Notes under the pieces: model-generated
What the model was told of the DNA's origin: nothing
The model's input: the letters and a program-made list of their open reading frames with translations, nothing else
Databases searched by the model: none
Source: Bremerella sp. TYQ1
Lineage (GTDB): Bacteria > Planctomycetota > Planctomycetia > Pirellulales > Pirellulaceae
Reading direction: 5' to 3'
NCBI RefSeq assembly: GCF_020150455.1
Contig: NZ_CP083740.1
Span: 5,973,001-6,037,000 of the forward strand
Length of the DNA: 64,000 nucleotides
Translations under genes and position numbers: made by a program
Shown here: one piece after another, positions 1 through 7,706 of the stretch
Layout: the number at the start of each line of letters is the position of its first letter
How positions within the stretch are numbered: the first letter of the stretch is position 1

Positions 1-1
1 C

Positions 2-685
2 AACCCTTGGGAAAACATCAAGGACCGTTACCCTGTCGAATCGGTCGTCAAAGGCCGTGTTCGCAACCTCACCAACTACGGTGCGTTTGTCGAACTGGAA
101 GAAGGCATCGACGGTCTGTTGCACGTCTCGGACATGTCCTGGACTCGCAAGATCGGTCACCCGAGCGAAATGCTCGAAAAGGGCCAGGAAGTCGAGTGCA
201 AAGTCCTCAGCATCGACGAAGAACGTCGTCGTATTGCACTGGGTCTGAAGCAGCTCGAATCCGATCCATGGGCGACCACCATTCCCGAAAAATACCAGCC
301 GAACCAGTTGGTTAAGGGTAAAGTCACCAAGATCACCAACTTCGGTGTCTTCGTTGGCCTGGAAGATGGTCTGGAAGGCCTGTTGCACATCAGCGAGCTG
401 TCCGACGACAAAGTCGAAAACCCAGAGAACGTCGTCAAAGTGGGCGAAGAGATCGAAGTCAAGATCCTGCGAGTCGACACCGAAGACCGCAAGATTGGTC
501 TCTCCCGCAAGCGAGTTCAGTGGGCCGAAGACGAAGCTCCAGAAGGTGCTGCAGGCGGCGGTGGCGAAGGCCGCACCGGTTCGCCAGCTCCGAGCGAACT
601 CAAGGGTGGTCTCGGCTCGAGCGGCCCAATGTTCTCGATGCCTGCCGAAGAAGAGAACAACGAAAGCGAAGAAGACAACGGCTAG
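2..685 (+). CDS. rpsA: 30S ribosomal protein S1, C-terminal part (5' end outside window)
   Basis: The reading frame is open from base 2 and ends with TAG at 683-685, so only the last 227 residues are present. Two S1 RNA-binding repeats are visible, each beginning near a GxVxxxxxxGxFV pattern (VKGRVRNLTNYGAFVEL and VKGKVTKITNFGVFVGL) and each containing a GLLHxS strand. The tail after the last repeat is Gly-rich and then acidic. S1 binds mRNA on the 30S subunit and helps initiation. A strong terminator follows, so this is the last gene of its transcript. Identification is secure; the number of S1 repeats in the whole protein cannot be seen. Confidence 0.95.
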   Translation, partial: NPWENIKDRYPVESVVKGRVRNLTNYGAFVELEEGIDGLLHVSDMSWTRKIGHPSEMLEKGQEVECKVLSIDEERRRIALGLKQLESDPWATTIPEKYQPNQLVKGKVTKITNFGVFVGLEDGLEGLLHISELSDDKVENPENVVKVGEEIEVKILRVDTEDRKIGLSRKRVQWAEDEAPEGAAGGGGEGRTGSPAPSELKGGLGSSGPMFSMPAEEENNESEEDNG

Positions 686-717
686 TCCGCTGTACTTCGT
701 TATCATTCAAAAAACAG

Positions 718-750
718 AAAAGCCTCGAGGGAAACCTCGAGGCTTTTTTT
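718..750 (+). terminator. Rho-independent terminator after rpsA
   Basis: The arms GCCTCGAGG (722-730) and CCTCGAGGC (735-743) form a perfect 9-bp stem closed by a GAAA tetraloop. The stem can be lengthened by the flanking A and T runs and is followed by seven T. It lies 33 bases past the rpsA stop codon. Confidence 0.93.
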
Positions 751-889
751 ATGAACGCTTCTGCGGTGGCAACAGACGGTGGTGAATTGTGAAAAAAACG
801 GTACAGCAGGTGCCATGCCTGCGACTTGATTCGCAAGCCTTCATTCCGTTTTTCTGTCTACTAATACGTGAGCAGGGCGCGTCGGTTTA

Positions 890-1297
890 CTAACTGCGAA
901 GACGCTTTTGCAGGTCTCGAATTGAGGTGGTCCACTCTCCTCCTTCGTCCCCTTCTTCCCAAAGCTCCTTCAGTTCGGACTCGTCGGCCAGAATTCTCTC
1001 CAGCGCTTTGTCCGCCGTCGCGAGCAACTTAGCGTCTGGCTTTAGTGATACCGATTGAACCCACTCGTCGACCGATTCAGTGTACGCATCTACCTGGGAT
1101 CCCCTCCCCAGTAGCTTGGCCAAGGTTTCTGCCGCGGCGACCGCTTCTTGTGCGAGGTCGGCGTCGAGGTAGTCCTCCTCTTGTACGACAGCGTCCAGGG
1201 TCTCCTGGATCAGTGAGAAGTCGTTTGTTTCCTCCAGGCCATAGGCCCAGTCTGCGGCGGTATCGTTACCAAACGGTTCTGCGGACCATGTTCCCAT
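890..1297 (-). CDS. DUF4259 domain-containing protein
   Basis: A 135-residue protein whose start, MGTWSAEPFGNDTAADWAY, matches the typical opening of DUF4259 proteins (MGTW, then FxNDxAxDW). The rest is mostly helical and acidic, with no signal peptide or membrane segment. The family has no established biochemical role; members are small cytoplasmic proteins. It stands alone, convergent with rpsA. No clear ribosome-binding site precedes the ATG, but that ATG gives the conserved family N-terminus, which supports the start. Confidence 0.85.
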   Translation of the reverse strand: MGTWSAEPFGNDTAADWAYGLEETNDFSLIQETLDAVVQEEDYLDADLAQEAVAAAETLAKLLGRGSQVDAYTESVDEWVQSVSLKPDAKLLATADKALERILADESELKELWEEGDEGGEWTTSIRDLQKRLRS

Positions 1298-1638
1298 CGA
1301 TGTAGGCGCTTTCGTAAGAGTTATGCAGTGGAGGCGAATGGAAGTCGGAAGACTTGCCGGGCACTATTCTCGTGACATTGGGAACGTCATTCAATAGTCG
1401 AAAGATTGTTGCCTGTGGTGCGTGCTTAGTCCGTTTTAATGCTTCTAATCGAAACCCTCGTTACGAATTCTCCCAAACGCAGGGTCGTTCCAAGTGCATC
1501 CCGTACGACCGGAACATTCGGCGCATTGGGGATCGTTTCTCTACCTGCCAAAGAAAGTGATAGCACATGGACGATAGCAGTGGTGTGACAGCGTGAAAAG
1601 TTTTTCCCCCGCCACGTATCGAAAGCATAGACGAAACC
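1298..1638. other. Gene-less stretch between divergent genes
   Basis: This 341-base stretch separates the DUF4259 gene from the sigma factor gene and must hold both promoters. A short dyad, ACTATT at 1363-1368 and AATAGT at 1393-1398, surrounds two CGT(GA)CATT-like copies. I see no convincing coding frame and no clear -35/-10 pair. Confidence 0.4.
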
Positions 1639-2538
1639 ATGGCCACGAAGACCAAACGGAGTGAAACGGAGTTCGACGATTTCGAATCCGTGCAAAGTCC
1701 TCTCGAAACCTATTTGCGTGAAATCAACGAGACCGCTCTCCTCTCGGCCAAAGAGGAACGCGAACTCGCCACCGCGATCGGCAACGGCGACGTGGCAGCT
1801 CGCGATCGCATGGTGCGTGCCAACTTGCGTCTCGTCGTGAATATCGCTCGCGGCTACACTGGCAAAGGCTTGGGCCTGCAAGACCTCATCGAAGAAGGCA
1901 ACCTCGGACTCTTGCGTGCGGTCGAGGGGTTTGACCCTGCGATGGGAACGCGGTTCAGCACTTATGCCAGTTACTGGATCAAGCAGTCGATCAAGCGAGC
2001 CCTGATCAACTGCGCCAAGACGATCCGCATTCCGGCTTACATGGTCGAACTGCTTTCGAAGTGGCGTCGGGCCACCAACCGCCTGACGGAAGAACTCGGT
2101 CGTACGCCGACACCAGAAGAGATTGCCCGCGTCCTGGGTCTGCAGAAGAAGAAGCTGCCGATCATCAAAAAGGCAATCCGCATCTACAATAGCACCCCGC
2201 AAACCGATCAAGCCGACAACGGTTGGTCGCTCGGCGAGATGGTCACCGACGAACGTCTGAAGAACCCGGAAGACGAACTTGTCGAACATGACGACTTGAA
2301 GCATGTCCGCGAGATGCTCAAGACGATGGATGGCCGCGAGTCGACCGTGCTGAAGATGCGTTTTGGTTTGCATGGCGAAGAACCACACACGCTAAAAGAA
2401 ATCGGCGAGAAGCTCGGCCTGACCCGAGAACGTGTTCGCCAGATCGAAACCGAGGCCCTCAATCGTTTGGCGGAAGGACTGCAAGACCCGCGCGAACGCA
2501 TGCTCGAAGGCCCAATCCGACGCCGAACGCGACGTTAA
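1639..2538 (+). CDS. RNA polymerase sigma factor, RpoD/SigA family (group 2-like)
   Basis: A 299-residue sigma-70 factor. Region 1.2 is at about residues 18-50 (SPLETYLREINE). Region 2 is at 55-125, with the core-binding segment GLQDLIEEGNLGLLRAVEGFD and the -10 melting motif RFSTYASYWIKQSI. Region 3 follows, and region 4 ends in a helix-turn-helix (TLKEIGEKLGLTRERVRQIE) at about residues 250-280. It lacks the long region 1.1 and non-conserved region of housekeeping RpoD and is RpoS-sized, so it is probably an alternative sigma factor recognising RpoD-like promoters. No clear Shine-Dalgarno sequence precedes the ATG, but the first ATG yields a standard N-terminus. A terminator follows 59 bases past the stop. 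Confidence 0.93.
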   Translation: MATKTKRSETEFDDFESVQSPLETYLREINETALLSAKEERELATAIGNGDVAARDRMVRANLRLVVNIARGYTGKGLGLQDLIEEGNLGLLRAVEGFDPAMGTRFSTYASYWIKQSIKRALINCAKTIRIPAYMVELLSKWRRATNRLTEELGRTPTPEEIARVLGLQKKKLPIIKKAIRIYNSTPQTDQADNGWSLGEMVTDERLKNPEDELVEHDDLKHVREMLKTMDGRESTVLKMRFGLHGEEPHTLKEIGEKLGLTRERVRQIETEALNRLAEGLQDPRERMLEGPIRRRTRR

Positions 2539-2596
2539 TATAGGAAGAGGCCTCAGCTGCCCATTCTTCACGCGGCGTGAAATTCCTCGTATATTC

Positions 2597-2633
2597 AGCA
2601 CCTGGAGCTTACCCAAGTCTCAGGTGCTTTTTT
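2597..2633 (+). terminator. Rho-independent terminator between the sigma factor gene and apt
   Basis: The arms AGCACCTG (2597-2604) and CAGGTGCT (2621-2628) are perfectly complementary, with a 16-base loop and six T at the end. It lies only 20 bases before the apt start, so it could also attenuate read-through into apt. Confidence 0.82.
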
Positions 2634-2652
2634 ATTGGCTGGAGAGAGCAGC

Positions 2653-3174
2653 ATGTCGGAAATCGATCTTAAAGCGTACATCCGTGATATCCCTGACTTC
2701 CCCAAACCGGGAATTCTGTTCCGAGATATCACGCCGCTGCTCGCCAATCCGCACGCTTTTAATGAAGCGATCGATCAAATGGCGGCCCACTACGAAGGCA
2801 AGCAGATCGACGCCATTGTCGCCGCAGAAGCTCGCGGGTTCATCTTTGCAGCTCCTTTGGCGCTGAAGCTGAACTGCGGTTTCGTGCCAGTTCGTAAGCC
2901 CGGCAAGCTGCCATTTGATACCCATGCGTTCCATTACGAACTGGAGTATGGCACCGATACGCTCGAAATCCATATCGACGGCGTCCAGCCTGGCCAGAAT
3001 GTGTTGATGGTCGACGATCTCTTGGCCACCGGCGGCACGATGAAAGCCTGCTGTAACTTGGTCGAAAAGATCGGCGCCAGCGTCGTCGGCTGCTGCTTCT
3101 TGATTCATCTGAAAGCTTTAGAAGGGGAACAACGCATCGCCCCCTTCGATTCTTTCAGCTTGATCGAGTACTAA
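2653..3174 (+). CDS. apt: Adenine phosphoribosyltransferase
   Basis: A 173-residue enzyme that salvages adenine with PRPP to give AMP. It starts with the APT pattern ([18 protein letters not shown]), carries the adenine-site segment [13 protein letters not shown], and has the PRPP-binding motif [13 protein letters not shown] at about residues 118-130. The length is normal for the family. The ATG at 2653 is preferred over an in-frame TTG at 2635 because GGAGAG lies six bases in front of it. It sits just after the sigma factor terminator and is convergent with egtB, with three bases between the stop codons. Confidence 0.96.
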   Translation: MSEIDLKAYIRDIPDFPKPGILFRDITPLLANPHAFNEAIDQMAAHYEGKQIDAIVAAEARGFIFAAPLALKLNCGFVPVRKPGKLPFDTHAFHYELEYGTDTLEIHIDGVQPGQNVLMVDDLLATGGTMKACCNLVEKIGASVVGCCFLIHLKALEGEQRIAPFDSFSLIEY

Positions 3175-3177
3175 GCG

Positions 3178-4446
3178 TTACTTTGCCAAGCGTAGCCCGG
3201 TGAATTGCCAGCGGGCTTCCGGTGGAAAAAAGTTGCGATAGCTCTTGCGGATGTGGCTCTTCGATGTCGCGCACGATCCGCCTCGCAGGACGTACTGCTG
3301 ACACATGAACTTGCCGTTGTACTCACCGATGGCACCTTCGGCAGGTTGGTAGCCAGGGTACGGGATATAAGGACTCGCGGTCCATTCCCAGGCATCTCCC
3401 AGCATTTGGCGAAGGCCGTCCTGGGTTGTGGCCGGGGCAGGGTGGAAGGTCCTTGATTCGACAAAGTTCCCTTCCAACGTTACCCGGCGACTGGCAGTCT
3501 CCCACTCAAACTCGGTCGGCAAACGTGCCTCTTGCCAGCGCGCGAATGCGTCCGCCTCGAAGTAACTGATGTGCGTGACGGGGGCGGTTTCGTTGAGTGG
3601 CTCCAGCCCGGCCAGGGTAAACTCGTGCCACTGATCGTTTCGCTCAATCCAATACAAAGGGGCGATCCAAGCATCGCTTTGGACCATGTTCCAGCCCAGC
3701 GATAGCCATAGCTCCGGTCGCTGGTAGCCGCCGTCATCGATAAACTGCAGGTACTCGCCGTTGGTAATCAACCGGCCAGCCAGCTGAAAGTCGTAGATCA
3801 ATGCCTCGTGCCGTGGCGTTTCATTGTCGTACGCGAAGCTTTCGTTGGCATGGCCGATCTCGACGATGCCTCCTTCAAAGCCATGCCAGGATTGCGGCGT
3901 TGCTAAGCTTGAATTGACGATCGCTGCTGGATCGTAAGCAGGACACATCGGGTTCTGGGCCAACGCATGTTTGAGATCGGTCAGCATCAGCTCTTGGTGC
4001 TGCTGCTCGTGATTCAGACCGAGCTCGACCAACGGAGCAATCTGTTGGGCCAGTTCAGGGCTTGCTTCCAAAAGTAACTGCCCCATCCGGTTATCCACCT
4101 CTCGACGGTAACTCATCACCTCGGCCACCGTCGGTCGCGTCAGCAGCCCCCGTTTCGGCCGCGAGAATTGCTCGCCGATTCCGTTGTAGTACGAGTTGAA
4201 CAGGTACTCGTACATCGGATGAATCGGTTCGTAGTTCTTCGCGAACGGTTTCAATATGAACGTCTCGAAGAACCATGTGGTATGGGCCAAGTGCCAGCGA
4301 ATCGGACTGGCGTCCGGCATCGATTGAACGACGAAATCTTCGATCTCTAGCGGTTCGCAAAGCACATGTGAGAAACCGCGAACCGATTCATACTTTGGCA
4401 ATAAGCCGCTGGCCAGCGCGGACAGGTCGGTCTGGATGGAACTCAT
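3178..4446 (-). CDS. egtB: Ergothioneine biosynthesis sulfoxide synthase EgtB
   Basis: A 422-residue two-domain enzyme. The N-terminal DinB-like domain has the iron ligands in RWHLAHTTWFFE and the HxxxHxE motif HEQQHQE. The C-terminal formylglycine-generating/sulfatase-modifying domain ends in GGSCATSKSHIRKSYRNF and WQFTGLRL, as in EgtB. The family uses non-heme iron and oxygen to join a thiol substrate to trimethylhistidine. No egtA or egtC is next to it, so cysteine may be the sulfur donor rather than gamma-glutamylcysteine; this is inference. The ATG at 4446 is chosen because a G-rich ribosome-binding site lies before it and the upstream in-frame extension overlaps egtD. It follows egtD by 20 bases in the same operon. 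Confidence 0.93.
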   Translation of the reverse strand: MSSIQTDLSALASGLLPKYESVRGFSHVLCEPLEIEDFVVQSMPDASPIRWHLAHTTWFFETFILKPFAKNYEPIHPMYEYLFNSYYNGIGEQFSRPKRGLLTRPTVAEVMSYRREVDNRMGQLLLEASPELAQQIAPLVELGLNHEQQHQELMLTDLKHALAQNPMCPAYDPAAIVNSSLATPQSWHGFEGGIVEIGHANESFAYDNETPRHEALIYDFQLAGRLITNGEYLQFIDDGGYQRPELWLSLGWNMVQSDAWIAPLYWIERNDQWHEFTLAGLEPLNETAPVTHISYFEADAFARWQEARLPTEFEWETASRRVTLEGNFVESRTFHPAPATTQDGLRQMLGDAWEWTASPYIPYPGYQPAEGAIGEYNGKFMCQQYVLRGGSCATSKSHIRKSYRNFFPPEARWQFTGLRLAK

Positions 4447-4466
4447 CAGATTTTCCCCCGAATGAT

Positions 4467-5468
4467 TTATCGCGATTGGTCGTTGCCAAGTACGACGAAG
4501 TGAAGCACGGCAAAGTAGTTGTTCGGATCGGTCCACGCTCGGCGAAGCGTCCAGCCGACATCGGCAGCCATTTCGGCGAAGCCATCGATGGTGTACTTGT
4601 GCGAGTACTCGGTGTGGATCAATTCGCCCGCCTCCACTTGCACCGTTTGGCCATCCAGCTGAATGGTTTGGTCGATGCGGCTACGAAGGTAAATCTCGAT
4701 TCGCCCTTCATCTTCGTTGTAGAACGCATGATGCTCGAACGCGCTGACGTCGACGCTCGCGCCAAGTTCCTTCTGCATGCGATGCAGTAAGTTCAAGTTG
4801 AACTCAGCGGTGACGCCATCGTCGTCGTTGTAGGCTTTTTCAAGAACCGCTTTGTCCTTCTGCAGGTCGACCCCAATCAAAAGGCCTCCCTGTTCGCCGC
4901 ACATGTGGGCGATACTTTCCAGCAACGTCTTTGCCTGATCAGGTCGGAAGTTGCCAATCGTCGAGCCAGGAAAGTAAACCGCGTCATGGCTTGGTCGCAA
5001 ACGTGGGTTCGGCAGCGCGAACGGCTTGGTGAAGTCGGCACATACCGGCAAGATCTCGATCGTCGGGTATTCGCTGGAAATCTGTTTGGCTGAGGCCAGT
5101 AAATGCTCGCGCGAAATATCGACGGGTACGTACGCCACCGGATCGATCAGGTTATCCAGCAAACGGCGCGTCTTGGTGCTGCTGCCGCTACCGAATTCGA
5201 CCAGCATTACTTTCTCGCCGAGACACTCTCCCATCTCCTTTGCGTACCGCTGCATGATCTCGGCCTCGGTCCGCGTGACGTAGTAGTCTTGCGTCTCGCA
5301 AATTTGATCGAACAGCTGCGAACCACGTTGATCGTAGAAATACTTGCACGGCAGTTGCTTTGGCGAGCGTGTGAGCCCGGCCAGCGAGTCATCCAAAAAG
5401 CGATCGCGAGGAATACTTGTCGCCGGTTGTTGATCGACATGCGAAAGAGAGAAATTCGGCAAAATCAT
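4467..5468 (-). CDS. egtD: L-histidine N-alpha-methyltransferase EgtD
   Basis: A 333-residue SAM-dependent methyltransferase that trimethylates histidine to hercynine, the first step of ergothioneine synthesis. Seen in the sequence: the N-terminal family pattern LTRSPKQLPCKYFYDQRGSQLFD, the SAM loop LVEFGSGSSTKTRRLLD at about residues 90-106, and the EgtD signature YFPGSTIGNF near residue 166. The length is typical. It is the first gene of a two-gene minus-strand operon with egtB. Together they cover hercynine formation and sulfoxide formation; a C-S lyase (EgtE) is not adjacent and would have to lie elsewhere. Confidence 0.95.
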   Translation of the reverse strand: MILPNFSLSHVDQQPATSIPRDRFLDDSLAGLTRSPKQLPCKYFYDQRGSQLFDQICETQDYYVTRTEAEIMQRYAKEMGECLGEKVMLVEFGSGSSTKTRRLLDNLIDPVAYVPVDISREHLLASAKQISSEYPTIEILPVCADFTKPFALPNPRLRPSHDAVYFPGSTIGNFRPDQAKTLLESIAHMCGEQGGLLIGVDLQKDKAVLEKAYNDDDGVTAEFNLNLLHRMQKELGASVDVSAFEHHAFYNEDEGRIEIYLRSRIDQTIQLDGQTVQVEAGELIHTEYSHKYTIDGFAEMAADVGWTLRRAWTDPNNYFAVLHFVVLGNDQSR

Positions 5469-6092
5469 GATCGTGCTTGGCCCTGGGGTGAAAAAGACGA
5501 ATGAAGGCCCTTTGAGAAAAGCAACTAACGGGCCAAGTCCTTGGAGCTCATTGTTACGCCGACAACCGTGAGGTCGGTGTGATGGCTAACGGAAGATGCG
5601 GTAACAATGCGATCTCTCTGGACGCGCGCCTGCCAGCGGTTGGCTGGTTTTTAGGATAAGCCAACTGAACTGCGTGTACAAATGTTTCGTATTCAGGGGG
5701 CACGACGGCCAAGAGTGTCCAGAACCAGACGACAAATTACGCGTTGTCCACTGCGCGATCCCTTAAAACCATGTGAATTTGTAGATTCGACGTCTGTTTG
5801 TGCAATATCTGCACATGACATCGGTCAATTTGGCATCACTTCGAAAGGTTGTCTGCCAGTTCGACCAGGTGAGCAAAATTTATCCAATCCGCACGTGATC
5901 TTAGCTCTTCGCATGGCGTCCCTTGAGCACGTGATATGGGACCAGTTCTCGGCGTTGGAACGCCTTCTGCGCAGCGCATGGGTAAACATCTTCTGTCAGG
6001 AAAAACCAAATGAAACTTTGGCACAGCGCGTGCAATTCTGAGGGCACATCGCGCACCGACGCGCAGCAACACCAACACCACAGGCCCTCTCC
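5469..6092. other. Gene-less stretch between egtD and opgG
   Basis: These 624 bases separate two divergent operons. I found no coding frame that looks real. The stretch holds one perfect palindrome (5799-5815, listed separately) and a weak hairpin CCAGC/GCTGG followed by T near 5633-5652. The promoters of both operons should be here, but I could not assign -35/-10 boxes with confidence. Confidence 0.4.
5799..5815. promoter_or_regulatory. Perfect dyad TGTGCA-N5-TGCACA, possible operator
   Basis: TGTGCA (5799-5804) and TGCACA (5810-5815) are exact inverted repeats around ATATC. The 17-bp size and symmetry suit a dimeric repressor or activator site between egtD and opgG. There is no regulator gene next to it, so the binding protein is unknown. 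Confidence 0.4.
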
Positions 6093-7706
6093 ATGTTTGA
6101 TTGTTCGAATAGGACACAACAACACGCGCTCGTAAATCAACCCGCTCGCTCGGATCGTCAGTTAACGATTCGTGGATCGGTTCTTGGTTTGACTTTGCTC
6201 TTGGCGGTCGCCTGCCAAGTGAGCGCGGAAGAAACGATGGCACCCAACCGCTCCGCTGCCGAGGCGTCGACCGACCCGATCTTTCAAGCAATGGTCGCCA
6301 AAGCGAAGGCAACTTCTGCGAAGCCCTACGAATCTTCGCATGAGCTTCCCGACGATCTCAAAAGTCTGAATTACGATACCTACCGTTTGATCGCGTTCGA
6401 GCACGAACGTTCGATCTGGAAGAAAGAAGCTCTGCCGTTTTGGTTTGAGTTGTTTCACCGAGGTTACATCTTCCGCGACGAAGTCCAGGTTTCGCTTTTG
6501 CCGGAAGAACCTTCCTCGGCCGAACAGGCTCAGCGGATGGACTTTGATAAGTCGCTATTTCAATACCGCGGCGAAATTGCCGGGCTCGATCCTCCGAAAG
6601 ATCTCGGCTACTCCGGAATCAAGATCATCGGCAAGTTTCCTGAATCGGAACATCCGCTGGAAATCGCTTCGTTCTTAGGGGCAAGCTATTTCCGAGCGAT
6701 CTCGCCGGGCCAGTTCTACGGAACCAGCGCTCGCGGATTGGCGGTCGATATCGGACTGGCGAAGACGGAAGAGTTTCCGGTCTTTCGCGAGTTCTGGATC
6801 GAACAGCCAAGCATGGATGCCAAGCAGCTCAAACTGTGGGCATTGCTGGACAGTCCTAGTGTCAGCGGTGCGTACGCTTTGGTAATCCATCCGAACGAGA
6901 CGATGACCATCGACGTGAAAGCCAAGTTGTTCTTTCGCCAGGTGCCTGAAAAAGTCGGGTTCGCGCCGCTGACCAGCATGTTCATGTGGGGCATGGGCAA
7001 GAAGGGACCTGAAGGGGATCCTCGTCCCCGCGTTCACGATGCGGACAGTTTGCTCATTCAGAAAGGCGACAACGATTGGATTCGCCGTTCGCTCAATCGC
7101 CTCGATTTTCCTTCGCTCAGTAACTACGACGCGAAGGAACTTCATGGCTTCGGTCTGATGCAAGCCGAGCGTGCTCCGGAACGTTATAACGATAACGAAG
7201 CGAAATACGATCTTCGTCCCAGCGTGTGGATCACGCCCAAGACACCTTGGAAGGATGGCGCCGTCCAGTTGTTGGAACTGCCATCGGAGCATGAGGGCAT
7301 TGATAACATCGGTGCCTATTGGATGCCAAAACAACCAGTGGAAGTCGGCCAGCCGATCGACCTGGAATATGAAATTGCTTTTCTTAACCAGGCACCCAAG
7401 CAGCATTCGCTTGCGAAAGTGTCTGATTTCCGAGTGGATCGCTCGGATAAATCTTCTCTCCGTCTTACCGTCGTGTTTAAGGGCGACGCCATTTCCAAAC
7501 TCTCTCCGGAACGCCAGTTGCAATCAACCATTGATGTGCAACGCGGCAAAGCAGAAAACGTCGAAGTGCGACGTACTGCGGAAAACACCGTAGAGGTGTC
7601 GTGCAACTTGATTCCAGATTCACCGTACGCAATGGAGATGGAAGTCTTCCTCACCGACGAGGACGAACTCTTCTCTGAATCGTGGAGATACCTATGTCCC
7701 ATTTAA
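6093..7706 (+). CDS. opgG: Periplasmic glucans biosynthesis protein, OpgG/MdoG family
   Basis: A 537-residue protein of the OpgG/OpgD family, which acts in the periplasm on the osmoregulated glucan backbone. The N-terminus has a hydrophobic export segment (SVLGLTLLLAVACQVSA, about residues 29-45) preceded by a long polar leader, so the true start may be later than the ATG used. Family features include DLKSLNYDTYRLIAF, the central block FLGASYFRAISPGQFYGTSARGLAVD, and the C-terminal immunoglobulin-like part with FWIEQP and GAYALVIHP upstream of it. It overlaps opgH by 13 bp, which indicates translational coupling and a shared function. OpgG or OpgD cannot be told apart by eye; the coupling to opgH suggests OpgG. 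Confidence 0.9.
   Translation: MFDCSNRTQQHALVNQPARSDRQLTIRGSVLGLTLLLAVACQVSAEETMAPNRSAAEASTDPIFQAMVAKAKATSAKPYESSHELPDDLKSLNYDTYRLIAFEHERSIWKKEALPFWFELFHRGYIFRDEVQVSLLPEEPSSAEQAQRMDFDKSLFQYRGEIAGLDPPKDLGYSGIKIIGKFPESEHPLEIASFLGASYFRAISPGQFYGTSARGLAVDIGLAKTEEFPVFREFWIEQPSMDAKQLKLWALLDSPSVSGAYALVIHPNETMTIDVKAKLFFRQVPEKVGFAPLTSMFMWGMGKKGPEGDPRPRVHDADSLLIQKGDNDWIRRSLNRLDFPSLSNYDAKELHGFGLMQAERAPERYNDNEAKYDLRPSVWITPKTPWKDGAVQLLELPSEHEGIDNIGAYWMPKQPVEVGQPIDLEYEIAFLNQAPKQHSLAKVSDFRVDRSDKSSLRLTVVFKGDAISKLSPERQLQSTIDVQRGKAENVEVRRTAENTVEVSCNLIPDSPYAMEMEVFLTDEDELFSESWRYLCPI

Noticed and set aside
1426..2388. A 320-codon minus-strand frame over the sigma factor gene
   Set aside because: Antisense shadow of conserved sigma regions 2-4.
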